The position numbers and the translations under genes were made by a program. Shown here one piece after another: positions 9,742-19,688 of a stretch of 31,997 nucleotides of DNA. Within the stretch, counting starts at the first letter, position 1; each line of letters begins with the position of its first letter. The stretch comes from Porphyra umbilicalis (Eukaryota > Rhodophyta > Bangiophyceae > Bangiales > Bangiaceae), in assembly GCA_002049455.2 (NCBI GenBank), contig KV919282.1, positions 1 to 31,997 of the forward strand, given 5' to 3'. The notes below the pieces were generated by a model. That model saw only the letters and a list, made by a program, of their open reading frames with translations, did not search any database and had not been told where the DNA came from.

Positions 9742-10365
9742 TATGAAGGCATTTTCTCGATTTCCTGATAAATGGCGCCGGCCCGGTTTATGCCCATATG
9801 AGCTCCGTAAGAGGAATCAACGCCCAAAGTGTCACCAACCAATGGACTCGCCAGCTCGGCAGCTTTCCAACGCTGAAGGTTGCGACCCAATCGAAGCACA
9901 TGCCGCTGAGAAGCGGTCCGAGCCGTGTCTGGGACCCTGCAAGAAAAAAGGCGCCACTATAAAAATACATGCCTCAGTTCCGGCCCGAATGACCCCGCGT
10001 GTGACTATCCGCGGCTGGGACCGCCCGTCTACGTCGGAGAATCGTGTTTCCTCCCCTTCCGCCACCTCATACCCACCTGCCCCGCCTCCCTACCGGGCCT
10101 GTACGATAACTATGCAGCCTACAGACGGTCAAACACCATTGGGAAAATACCCTTCAGGTATCTGCCAGCTTTAAAGTAGCGGGAGAAGCTGATGGGGCCA
10201 TCCACGGCTCCTATGCCTGTGTGGAGTCCGGCTCCGCCCCACAGTCGTCCGCTTGCTATCTATCTCACTGCTCCCGCCACCCAGCATGCTTCTCTGTGTT
10301 TCTACCTTTTCTCTGCCACCCTCTAGTTTTTCCCGCATCGGTAAGTCGCGTGCGTCATGTGGAAG

Positions 10366-11266
10366 TAGGGTTGTCCAACACGCCCAAGGCGTGTTCAAGG
10401 ACACGCCCAGGGCGTGTTTTATCGCGTGTTTAGGGCGTGTCACGCCAGCACGCCTGCCCAAACATGGGGCGTGTTTTAGGCGTGTTTAATTACAGGTTCA
10501 TGTGCACTTATTAGGCTGGCTGCAGTGAGGTGGTCGTGTAAGGATTGCAACCGACTCGACCCCCACCGATTGAACGACATGACCAAGGTTGTGCTGCGAA
10601 AGCGAGCTGCGCTGGCCAAAGAGGCAGCGCCGCGCCAGACGGTGTCACCGGGGTCCCGCATGGGCGATGTTCGTCAAGATGCTGGCGGAATGGTGGACCC
10701 CGGTGATGACTACGAGGACGAGTGGAGCCCCCCTCCCGCTGCAGACCGCGAGAAGGACGCTGACGCGGGTGCGGTCGCAGGCCTGGCATTCGACGCCAGA
10801 AGCATATCGCAAGAGTTGGTCGAGGTGTCCCAGGCATACCGCGAGCGGGGAGAGGTGACAGCGAACGACGAAGCGACGAAAATCAACGGCGCCAGCCAGC
10901 CGCTTTGCCTCCGAGAGTCTGATCTTGTGAGCATTTGCGAGGCTTACGCGGCGCGGAGCGTCGGCACGGTGGGTGTCGCTGCTGCGGTGGGTGGCGCGTC
11001 GAGCGCGGCAGGCAGCGGCCGCGGTCCTCGTCAGACCAACGTGCTGCTCAAGGATGTGTTTGACACGACGTGGTATTTGGCCAGCGCTAAGATTGTGTAT
11101 CGTATGGAGCGGTTTGGGCAGAGCATTGGTAGGTGCTACTTGGAGTTTTTATGGGTGTTACTTTAGGGCGTGTTGGGCGTGTTCAGTGTTTAAGGGCGTA
11201 TTTAGGGCGTGTCTTATCGTGCCATGACCACACGACCTTCAAAAAGGGGCGTGTTGCACAACCCTA
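10366..11266. mobile_element. hAT-like non-autonomous element A, 901 bp
   Basis: The termini are TAGGGTTGTCCAACACGCC and, reverse-complemented, TAGGGTTGTGCAACACGCC: one mismatch in 19. Direct flanks TGTGGAAG (10358-10365) and CGTGGAAG (11267-11274) match at 7 of 8 positions, the 8-bp duplication expected of hAT elements. Both ends are packed with GGCGTGTT/AACACGCC motifs in both orientations (at least eight), like hAT subterminal repeats. The interior holds one 213-codon frame, described separately. Confidence 0.8.
10525..11166 (+). CDS. ORF inside hAT-like element A, unrecognised
   Basis: Open for 213 codons from a GTG; the first in-frame ATG is at codon 19 (LNDMTKVVLRK). The product starts with a possible metal-binding pair (CKDCNR) and has a basic helix (VVLRKRAALAKEAAP), an acidic stretch (GDDYEDEWS) and a hydrophilic C-terminal half (FDARSISQELVEVSQAYRER). 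It is neither repetitive nor Arg-rich, so it may be truly coding. A splice-donor-like GGTAGGTG occurs near its 3' end. It may be a transposase remnant or a captured host exon; I recognise no family. Confidence 0.35.
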   Translation: MRWSCKDCNRLDPHRLNDMTKVVLRKRAALAKEAAPRQTVSPGSRMGDVRQDAGGMVDPGDDYEDEWSPPPAADREKDADAGAVAGLAFDARSISQELVEVSQAYRERGEVTANDEATKINGASQPLCLRESDLVSICEAYAARSVGTVGVAAAVGGASSAAGSGRGPRQTNVLLKDVFDTTWYLASAKIVYRMERFGQSIGRCYLEFLWVLL

Positions 11267-11349
11267 CGTGGAAGACCGTTTTCCGTCCCCCCTGCCCCCC
11301 TGTCCCGTTGCATTCAAAGCCATGCCCATGAACGCTCTCTCCCCCGGTA

Positions 11350-11824
11350 GATGACCATGTCACTCCCTGCTTTGCTGCCCTACAACCCCAATCAGCAATA
11401 TCCTAGGTACCCCGTCATCCCCCGCCCCCCCCCGTCTCGTGGTGGCTGTTCGCGCTCTATGGCGTCATGGGCCGAGTATGCCACAGCTGTCAGCGCCAAA
11501 CCTCCCTTCTCATGTGCCATGGACTTCAGCGATGCTAGGGACGTGCACCTCGGCTGCGCTTCCCCCCCTCAGCTCCATCCATCCGGTACGAAGCGGGCAG
11601 CCCCAGGCCAGGAGGAAAGCGGCTTGGTGGAATATGCGACATGGGAAAGGGTCCGACGGGATCACGTCCGAAGGCTGGAACCTCCCGAGGCAAATACAAA
11701 GTTCAACTACTCCGTCGACACTGGCTCCATCCTCAGATTTGATGTGAAAACGCGATGGTTGTTGTTTGGTGCACCCCCCCAAACCGACCCATATGTCTAT
11801 ATGAGACGGTGGGAAGCGCTATGA
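11350..11824 (+). other. Gap between elements A and B, no supported gene
   Basis: A plus-strand frame is open over 11351-11824 and includes hydrophilic peptides such as EYATWERVRRDHVRRLEPPE, which could be an exon. It starts in low-complexity C-rich DNA and no domain is visible, so no gene is called. Confidence 0.25.
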
Positions 11825-11853
11825 GAAAAGAAAAATGCCGCCGGGCTCGGGAC

Positions 11854-12238
11854 TAGGGCTGCTCAGAACGCCCGGGGTGTCGTTAAGGGCGTCGTTAAGG
11901 GCGTTGCCTGGGCGTCATTTGGGCGTCGTGGGCCCCTAACGCCCCAACTCAAAAGGGCGTCAGCAAGGCGTGGCAACGAGAGACAGTTTTCAGGGGGGTC
12001 TTCACGATTCAGCAGGTGGCGGCTGTGTACATTGGTTGGAGACAGGCACCCAGTCTTGAAACAAAAATGACGTATGAAAGCATAACATGGGTGCCACTTG
12101 GACAATAATTATAGTATTGAGGGTGCTACTTGAGGCGTCGTGAGGGCGTTTTGGCTGCCTAATGGGGTGTCAGTAAGGCGTCTCAACCGTCGCGCGCCCC
12201 TCACGCGCCCGAAAAAGGGGGCGTCGTGTGCAACCCTA
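11854..12238. mobile_element. hAT-like non-autonomous element B, 385 bp
   Basis: The left end TAGGGCTGCTCAGAACGCCC and the right end reverse-complemented TAGGGTTGCACACGACGCCC are related inverted termini. Flanks CTCGGGAC (11846-11853) and CTCGTGGC (12239-12246) match at 6 of 8 positions, a decayed 8-bp duplication. Subterminal DNA repeats GGGCGTC(GTTA) several times, a different motif from element A. GGTGCTACTTG near the right end is also found near the right end of element A. There is no coding capacity. Confidence 0.7.
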
Positions 12239-12246
12239 CTCGTGGC

Positions 12247-14136
12247 ACCCTCAGTAGTCCAACGGTGTGCTTCACGCCGAGAATGGGCCGCAAGATGTTG
12301 GAGAAAAGTTCGAATGGTCGTTGATTGGTGTCAGACGCATATTGATCGTCTCTAAGAGGTACCACAGTACCGGGGTGCGCAAAGGGTGTACCGCGGCGTA
12401 CTGCGGCCTAGAAGTTGTACCAAGAAAGTGAATTCCATGCTCTGGTGGCGCTAGCTCCACTGGCCTCTCACCAGCCCGTGGAAAGGCTGGCTAAAAGTGG
12501 CGCCCTCAGTCCTGGTGGTGGCCTCGCCGACGGGTATGGAATTCGGCGGGATTCTTCATCATGTAGCCTCGCCGGATCATAAATGTAGGCTCACCGGGTC
12601 GACGGCGAATTTCCGTGCGTGAGACGATTCAATGCCTCGATGCAAGGCCTGGACGAGACTGGTCACGCATCAACTCCAGCGGTTCATCGCTGGATTTCTG
12701 GAACGCTGCGCTTTGCTATACGTGGCCCTTACTGAACCCCCAGTGATCTCCCGGGTCAGATCTCACCGTAACGACTACACCTGCTAGCAAGGCTGCGGCC
12801 ATGCCAACGCCTCCTCTTCGTCGATTTCAACGGCAGCGGACTCTCCAATGACACCGCATACGCACCACCCCCCCCCGAACCCGCCGCGGTTGCTCAGGGG
12901 CGCCCATGCCCCCACTCTGTCAACGCCCCACACACACCCGCCGCCAGCAATCATTCGGCCTGTCACATCTCGTTTTAACTAACGTCACCTTCTTGCATAC
13001 TGCGCTCACGGCCAGCCATCTGTCTTGTTGACAGCGAAGTAACCCTCTGAAGAACGCTCCCAAATCAAGTGTAGAAGGTCCTTGTCAGCCGAGATTTCAT
13101 GCTTCAGTGGGCTCTTCTGTCAATCTTCCGCCACGTGAAGAGCAGCCAGCCTATTGCGTGGACCCAGCACTCGTCACCCGCAGTTGCATGGAGGGCGGCA
13201 CGCCTCCTTCGGGGATCTGGATCCTCATTTGTTCACACTGTGAGCCATCCTGGGCGGTCAATGGTCGTTTTTATTCGTAGACAGAGGCTATGTCTCTCTT
13301 CGAAGGGTCAGCCGACGTGGAAGCTCCTCGGAAAATGGCGCCAAGTGGGCCTTCGGCCTCCAAGGATACCACCTGGCCGTGTCCCCCACCTTGCGGCAGC
13401 TCTCGCGATCCTACCCCCTCCCTCACGCCTTTCCTGCGCCGAAAAGGCGATCGGCTGCGGGACCGTGCCCGCATACGGCTTGGGTATGCTGTTTGCTCTG
13501 TGAATGGTTTGGTCGTCCGTTGTCCCCCCGTAAAAATGATCCCGTCCGATAATATGCTTGAACCTCTCTGTCCATGTGGTCTTGGCTGCCGCCTTTTCCC
13601 CTACTGCCCAAATACCCTACCGCCTCTTTCCTTTCCACTGCTATTTCCCCTCTACTGCCTCATTTCCCCATATCGACCATTTTTGCCATAATGTCCATTC
13701 TTCTCCTACTGCATCATTTCTTTCTGCAGCTTCCTTTGCTCCTACGGCCCCTTCTGGCCATATAGCCGTGGTTGACGGCGCGGATGCAGACAGCGAAGGG
13801 GGAGGGGGCGCCGCATGTTATTATCTATTTTTCCTTGCTTTGCTTTGGCTTTTTGGGTGCGGCTTGGGGCAGGTGGCGAAGGCCGGGCGCGAGGAGGGCT
13901 AGGAAGAGGTTGCAATACCCCCGGCCAGGAGGTGCTAGTGAACCATGAAAGGCGCTTCTAATTTCTGCAACGTATTCGGCTGGTGTGAACCTTTACGACA
14001 GCTCTCCAGCTGGCATCACGTATCAAGCCGCTGCTTGAATACGAATCATGCCCAGGCACGCTCGCAATCGTGGCATCAAGCGGGGCCAAGTGACTTGGGT
14101 CAGCAGGCGCGGTGATGCCCCCAATCGGAGCTGTGA
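12247..14136. other. Intergenic with polypyrimidine tract, no supported gene
   Basis: Bases 13590-13755 form a degenerate C/T-rich repeat built on CTACTGCCTCATTTCCCC-like units. Two overlapping frames near 13271-13691 (plus strand MSLFEGSADVEAPRK; minus strand MRARSRSRSPFRRRKG) both look peptide-like, but codon choice favours neither and no domain is present. A G14 run lies just after, at 14137-14150. Confidence 0.35.
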
Positions 14137-14911
14137 GGGGGGGGGGGGGGCTCCCAGACATGTGGTTGAACAGTGTCAGAACCGTGCTGGCCGCGTACTG
14201 TAGCTCTGAAATGCGAATATGCCATATATATTGATAGTGTAGACACTGTGGAAAAGCGGGGTCGAATATGTCCCAGTATAGCCATTTCAAACGTACTGGC
14301 ACCAATCTGAAAACCGCCGGGGTAAGCCACAGAGCATGGTACAGTTTCGCGACGATCGCGGTTGTGGAATGACAGTGATTAATTGGTACAGATCGCCCGT
14401 TGTTATGAACCCAACGAGGTCATCGGCCGGGAAGGCTGATCTACATTATCGGGTTCTTTTTCACTGTCAGATTTCCTTCTTCTGCTCATAGCTCATGGCC
14501 ACTACAGGCACTGACGAAAAAACACACACGACAATGTCCATCTCACTCTCAGCAGCTTCAACTTCACAGTATGTTATGTTCTCCTGGAGCGCACTGATGC
14601 TCGTGCTCTGAGAAAAAATGGTCAACATTTGGCCCGTACTAGATAGCCGCGCACCGTCCCGTGCAGTACACCTCCGCCGACAAGCTCCCGCCGGATTGTT
14701 GCGGCGACTTCCGGCCATCTGGGTCGGCCGGCCTCGCGGCCACCTGACACCCACTCCCCGAACATCACAAAGCTAAAACGACCATACGCAGGGGAGACTA
14801 GCGGTCTGTTGCCGAGCGGCCACCAACGTCCTCATCTGCGACGGGTAGGCCGACGTACAAAAACGGCCTGCAGCCCCCGCGGCGTCGTTGCGCGAGCGGA
14901 GATGAGTGCCA

Positions 14912-15208
14912 ATGTCAACGGGTCGAGCCATCCGTCAACCCCAAGCGGAGCGCACACAGCGGCCCCTTGTGGGTGCAAGCAAGGAGCCTGCGCTTCAGCT
15001 AGGCCCTGTTCATCCCCACGCCAGCCACGGAGCAGATCGAGTGGCACCGGCCAAGTACAACGTGAAGAGATGTCCTGGCTGCCATACCGGGGCCAACAAT
15101 AGGGCCGTCGCTGCGTGGCCCCATACCTTGAATGCGGCACTGTGGAACGGCGTGGTCATCGATATCGACGGTCCTGAGGTTGGGAGCGTCATAAAGGACG
15201 CGTCCTGA
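14912..15208 (+). CDS. Small hypothetical ORF with a CxxC pair
   Basis: ATG-started frame of 98 codons beginning MSTGRAIRQPQAERTQ, with KYNVKRCPGCHTGANN in the middle and WNGVVIDIDGPEVGSVIK at the end. The CPGC pair could bind zinc with partners elsewhere, but there is no second pair. No family is recognised; it could be an exon of a split gene. The following interval to 15847 has a minus-strand frame containing YVCLACEEDF that lacks an ATG and is not called. Confidence 0.18.
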   Translation: MSTGRAIRQPQAERTQRPLVGASKEPALQLGPVHPHASHGADRVAPAKYNVKRCPGCHTGANNRAVAAWPHTLNAALWNGVVIDIDGPEVGSVIKDAS

Positions 15209-15847
15209 CCCGGTTCCTGCGCCATGGATGCACCCCTAGTTAAGATAGGACACGAGCGGTTCTTGGACTCTCATTGCTGGATACGACATCTTTTGCACAT
15301 CTGAAAGCTTCCAACCGTGTCACGCACTCGTGGCTGCCAACGGGGATTTCTGGACCTCTCGTCACCCGACCCGCTTGAACAGTGGCGCAGCGCGCCATCC
15401 GAGCCATGATTTCTCACTGGTATTCTGAAACGCCTTCGGCAAACCGCGGCTGACGCTTAAAGTCCCGCGCTGTCGTGTAGCCGACCATGCCGCACCGCAC
15501 AGCTGACCGCCATTCGTCCGCCTTAGTCCCTGGACGTAGGAAATCCTCCTCACACGCAAGGCACACGTAGCCAGGCCCATCACCACGAAGAACAATCTGA
15601 ACTCGGACAGAGGTGTTGAGACTGAAACCAAGAAAGCAAAGAGGGGGGACAAACAGTATAAATGGCAGCACGAAAAGAATAAGGAAGAGTATTATGGTCC
15701 CGTCGATGGTCCCGCCTCTTTGTGTCGCGGATCACGTGGCGTGCATTCGCTTCGACACAAGATGGGAGGAAACCTTCCATCGTCGGGAAAGTGGGGGGTG
15801 TGTCTTCGTCGTTTCGCAGCGTTCCAGGGCCAGTGAGGACGGTTTGT

Positions 15848-16009
15848 CACACATCAATCTGTGTCGGGCGTCTCTGCACTGCCAGAAGCCATCAGCCCTC
15901 AGCACGTTGATGCGAAAGCCCTGGGGGTCACACAAAAATCTGTGTGGGGCGTCCCTGGACAGCCAGAGGCCACCAGCGTTTAGCACGTAGACACAAAAGC
16001 TCTGGGGGT
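15848..16009 (-). repeat. 81-bp tandem repeat, two copies, possibly coding 27-residue repeats on the minus strand
   Basis: 15848-15928 and 15929-16009 match at about 65 of 81 positions, and the first bases of a third unit follow. 81 is a multiple of three. The minus strand is open through both copies, giving repeats of the form xDPQxFxxxVLxAxGxWxxRDAxHRxx. Both peptides keep DPQ, VL, W and RDA. No family is recognised. The open frame continues rightward into the end of the twin element at 16262, so its true start is unknown. Confidence 0.6.
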
Positions 16010-16029
16010 CATACATCACTTTCTTTGCT

Positions 16030-16261
16030 GAGGTTGGGTGGCTTGGCGACGGGCTGGCTGTTGATGGGCGGCGGGCTACGTAGTGGTGGGCGGGTGGTTG
16101 GCAGGAGGTGGGCTGGTGCCAGCGCGCTGACGGCGCGCAGGGGGTGGCCAGGCGGTGGCGAGGCGATGGCCTGGTGGTGGGCAGGCGGTTGGTTGGCGGT
16201 GGGCTGGCGGTAGGAAGGTAGGCGGCGGGCGCTGAACTGATGGGGGGCAGGCGGTGCGCTA
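16030..16261. repeat. G-rich degenerate tract, left part (interrupted by the twin element)
   Basis: Built from short units such as GGCGGGCTG, GGTGGGC and GGCAGGCGGT. It ends in TA at 16260-16261 against the transposon tip. The same style of sequence resumes after the TA at 22437-22438 and runs to about 22920, so the element probably split one tract. Confidence 0.6.
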
Positions 16262-16690
16262 CAGTCAAAACCCGCTTACATGACACCCCTGCGCACTTTG
16301 TAGCCCCTCTCCAGCGATGCACGCGCGAGGCGCACCACCGCGATCGATCGCGTGATGAATCAGATCAGGGATGACAGCAGCCTCACAATACTGGCGATCG
16401 CTAGACTTGCTGTCACCACCTGCCTGTGAGTCCCCGGTTGATCGCATCAGGAAGGAGCAAATTATGAACATGGTCCGATGTGAAGCCATGGCTTCGTTGT
16501 GCAAGAGCACACCAATTCGAGGCAGACCCGTGCTTTCATCTGGCCGACTTGGCGATATATAGGGACCTCCACCCCCCCTCCCCCCTCTACCCCCCCAGCA
16601 AATGGAACAAGAACGCAGCACTACGTCCGTCCATGCTACAGGCGTGACTTGTTTGTTGAAGGGGACAGACGAACACGACAAAAAAGCGTA

Positions 16691-18931
16691 TCACTCATGT
16701 TCGGGATCGGACGGGTCGGACGGGTCCTCACTCTCCTCACCATCCGAGTCGGTACTGTCCGACGAGTCCTCGCTCTCCTCATCCTCGCTCCCTCCACCCT
16801 CCATGTCGATGCCCCTCGCACCTCCGGCAAACGCAATCTCATCCGCCGTTGCAGCCAGTACCCCTTCATCGTCCTCCATGGACAGCCAGTCTTGCACCGC
16901 CATCTCCCGCGCAGGAGTTGGCGTGTTAGCGAAGGCCTGCAAACCAAATCGGCAATCCCCCATCAGAGACACGACTGCATTGACGTCATCACCAAGCTCA
17001 CGAGATGATGCACGGTACTCGCCGTGCAGGGCAGTCACCGTTGTAGCAAGCGCGTGAGGTAAATTTGTCGACTTCACCCAACAATGAGCGATTGTGCAAG
17101 GTTCCACCGCCTCCCATTCCTCCTGCACAATCTCTGACGCGTCTTGGAGATGGGCCCCTGCGCCGTCCCGGACACCGCGGATCTCAACCCGTGCACTGCG
17201 AGTGGATGAGCGGCGACATTTTGGCGGCGTCGAATCTGGGGCGGCGGGCCAGTCCGACGGCCAGCCCCAGATACCTGGACCGCCCACCACCGCAGATGGG
17301 TTCCTTCCGATTCCCGATCCGGCCGCCGCCAATGAAGCGCTGCCATTCTCTGGGAGGCGAGTCGCATTCCGGGCCGCTGGCCGCACCGCAATTCGAGCAG
17401 CGCGCCTCTCGGCACTGCGTGCCGCCCGCTGCACTGCAATCCGAGCCGCGCGCCGCTCCGCACTGCGTGCCGCCCGCCGCACAGCAAGCCGCGCCGCGCG
17501 CCGCTCTGCCCCGCGGGCAGCAATGGATGCCGCACCCAATGCCTCGGGTGGTTGGTCGTTGATGGTTGGCCACGAACCGTCCTGAGAAAGCCACCGATGC
17601 ACGCGCAAAGCACCACCGGACGTGACCTCAATCGCCGCCTCGCCCGTGTGCACCAACCCCGTGGGCCCCCCCTTAGATTCACCGCCGTCGATCACGGAGC
17701 CCGCCGTGCGATTCGTGGTTGGAGAAGTGTCCGGCGCTCCCGCCACATCCGCCGCCCGTTCAGGCCCATCCATTGCATCGGGGGCACCGGCCGACGCGCG
17801 AAAATCTATCGTTGCGTCAAACGCACCCACCACCAGGTCCGAAAGCCGCCGCTTGTACCTTCTTTTCAGGCAAGCAATAATCCCCAGGTCCAATGGCTGG
17901 TAGACGGATGTACAGTTGGGTGGAAGCGCAAGGAACTTGACTTGCTCGCACTCGAGATCGCCATGCGCACCGCAATTGTCCGACACCAGGACTACTGGCT
18001 GCGTCGTGCGGGCTCGCACCGCCGGTAGGAAGACCGTCTCAAACCAGAACTTGAAAATGTCTGCGTCCATCCACGCGCTCTTCTGAGAGAAGTACGGGAG
18101 CGGGCACGGCCGACGAGGAGGCATGAAACAAAGTGGCTGCTGTGGCTTTCCGATGATGGCGATTGGAATCTTGTGGGTGCCGGTTGCCTTGCACACCAAA
18201 ACGAGGGTAATGCGGTCTTTAGCCTTCATAGCTTTCGTGCCCCTCGCATGCCGCCGTTGACCCGCCTGGATGTACGCTCGGTTGGGGATGCACCGGTAGA
18301 ATAGCCCCGTCTCGTCCATATTGTAGATTCGGTCCGCCGGGTAGGAATCGAGTGCCGCCCGAATCTCGGCGATGCGCGGTGCCGCTCCCACGACGTCTGC
18401 CGACACCCCCTCCCCCCAGATTGCCACGTTGCGCAGGTCGTGCCGAGCCGCCCAGTTCTGGATGATGCGGGGGGACCCCCTAATACCGGTGACCCCCAGC
18501 TCCGTTGCAATCCTTCGTGCCCGGGCCTCCAAAAGGCCGCCTGACACGGGAAGGTGCCGCCCGCCGACGCGCTGCAAGGTCTTGTACCAGGCCCACAAGA
18601 CCTGGGAGATGCTCCCAAAGTAGGACCGACGAAGACGCGTCGCCGATAGGTCCTCCGACGCTGCAGCCCGACCCTTGTACGTGTCCTGGTTCCGGTAGAT
18701 ATCTCGAGCCGCCGACACGCTAATATCAAGCCGGAACATGTCCAGGGTTTCCGGCCAAGTGTGGCCAGCGTCCGTTAAATCAATAAGGGCGATTTTGTCA
18801 CCTAAGGAGATGGATGTTCGGGGCTTGCGCCCCTCCCTCGACCCAGGGAGCTCAATACCGCCCCGGACCGCGCCAGCCTTGGGCCCACCACCGCCCCGCC
18901 CGCACCGTCCGCCGCCTTGCCCGCGCGCCAC
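16691..18931 (-). pseudogene. Tigger/pogo DDE transposase, left-arm copy lacking its native start
   Basis: Identical in protein sequence to the right-arm copy from AGAVRGGIEL to the C-terminus, so it keeps the DNA-binding region and all three catalytic aspartates. The arm ends about ten codons into the right-arm N-terminus, so this copy loses the MTGHKTG start. Upstream is instead VARGQGGGRCGRGGGG, which has a GTG but no ATG, and an in-frame TGA at 18940-18938. The first in-frame ATG (LDMFRLD) would remove part of the first DNA-binding helix. In this copy the 5' region is the unique core, so promoter and start would have to be new. It may be silent unless spliced or read through. Confidence 0.8.
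17366..17509 (-). repeat. 48-bp (16-codon) tandem repeat inside left-arm transposase
   Basis: Mirror of the repeat at 21189-21332: three units of an Ala/Arg-rich 16-residue motif of the form AERRAARxAVxRAARS. Confidence 0.8.
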
Positions 18932-18937
18932 GGCGCT

Positions 18938-19318
18938 TCACCGACCGCGCTCGTCAGAGCCACCAACGCCTTGCCTGTGTCGCGCGTCTGCCACAGCGTT
19001 CACCGATGGAGGTGGAGAATACGGCGAGGCAGATGTCTCCGAAGCCTCAGCACTGATCGCCGTAGCAGTTGCCGCTGTCGCCGCGCGAGCAGCTATACGG
19101 ATCACCTGCTTGGTTTCTGGTGATGGGCTTGGACACACCTCCTCTGTGGCCGCTGTTGCCGCAGCGGCGGCCACATCGCTCATGCGACGCCAAGTGGCTG
19201 GGAGGTCCTGGGAGGGGGAAACCACTGTGGGGATAACGACCGCACTGGCACACAGGTTGGCGCACGCACATAACACAATGCGCTCAAAAGCGAACGCAAG
19301 CAGACAAGGATCTGTCAT
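18938..19318 (-). CDS. Core ORF in frame with left-arm transposase
   Basis: An ATG at 19318 opens 126 codons beginning MTDPCLLAFAFERIVLCACA, a hydrophobic Cys/Ala-rich start that could be a signal or membrane segment. It continues with Ala/Thr/Ser-rich sequence and ends SDERGR before TGA. After that single TGA the same frame continues straight into the left-arm transposase frame. No domain is recognised. It may be a host-derived or element-derived N-terminal piece. Confidence 0.3.
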   Translation of the reverse strand: MTDPCLLAFAFERIVLCACANLCASAVVIPTVVSPSQDLPATWRRMSDVAAAAATAATEEVCPSPSPETKQVIRIAARAATAATATAISAEASETSASPYSPPPSVNAVADARHRQGVGGSDERGR

Positions 19319-19507
19319 TGCAAGGGCCAAAAGAGTAGGAACTACAAACCAAAAGAAGAAATCTTAAGCGCCCGCTCGCTAGACTCAAAACCACGTCAAT
19401 CCACGAAAAAAAACGCACGGTCGGTACCGCTCTCAAGGCTCCAATACTGTCATCCAACCGGGGCGGACGCGGTCGGTGTGACAGAGATCAGTTGACCAAG
19501 GGCCAAC

Positions 19508-19670
19508 ATGCGGTGGGGCCGAAAACGGGAGGGCAGCGTCGGTGGGGCCGAAAGCGGTGGGGATGACGACGGTAGGGCCGACGACGATGGGGCCGACGAC
19601 GGTGGGTGCCGGCTAGTGCGGCCGACGACGGCGGGTCCTGGACCATGGGGCCGACCACGGGGGGTCCTGA
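19508..19670. repeat. Degenerate ~15-bp minisatellite
   Basis: Repeats of GGGGCCGACGACGGT with variants (GGGGCCGAAAACGG, GGGGATGACGACGGT, GGGGCCGACCACGG). It lies 20-180 bp upstream of the first candidate start of the right-arm transposase. Confidence 0.65.
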
Positions 19671-19688
19671 CCGTGGAATTCCGATGGA

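Noticed and set aside
13271..13474. SR-protein-like minus-strand ORF (RARSRSRSP)
   Set aside because: A single short RS stretch, equally open plus strand, no RNA-binding domain.
15732..16322. Minus-strand 196-codon frame
   Set aside because: It crosses the transposon tip at 16262 and low-complexity DNA; only the 81-bp repeat part may be coding.
17065..18028. Several long open frames antisense to the transposases in both arms
   Set aside because: They are Arg/Pro/Ala-rich shadows of a strongly biased coding frame, duplicated only because the arms are duplicated.
19380..19400. Possible inner terminus of the right-arm transposon (TCAAAACC)
   Set aside because: Only eight bases match the tip and the CAG start and GACACCC block are missing.
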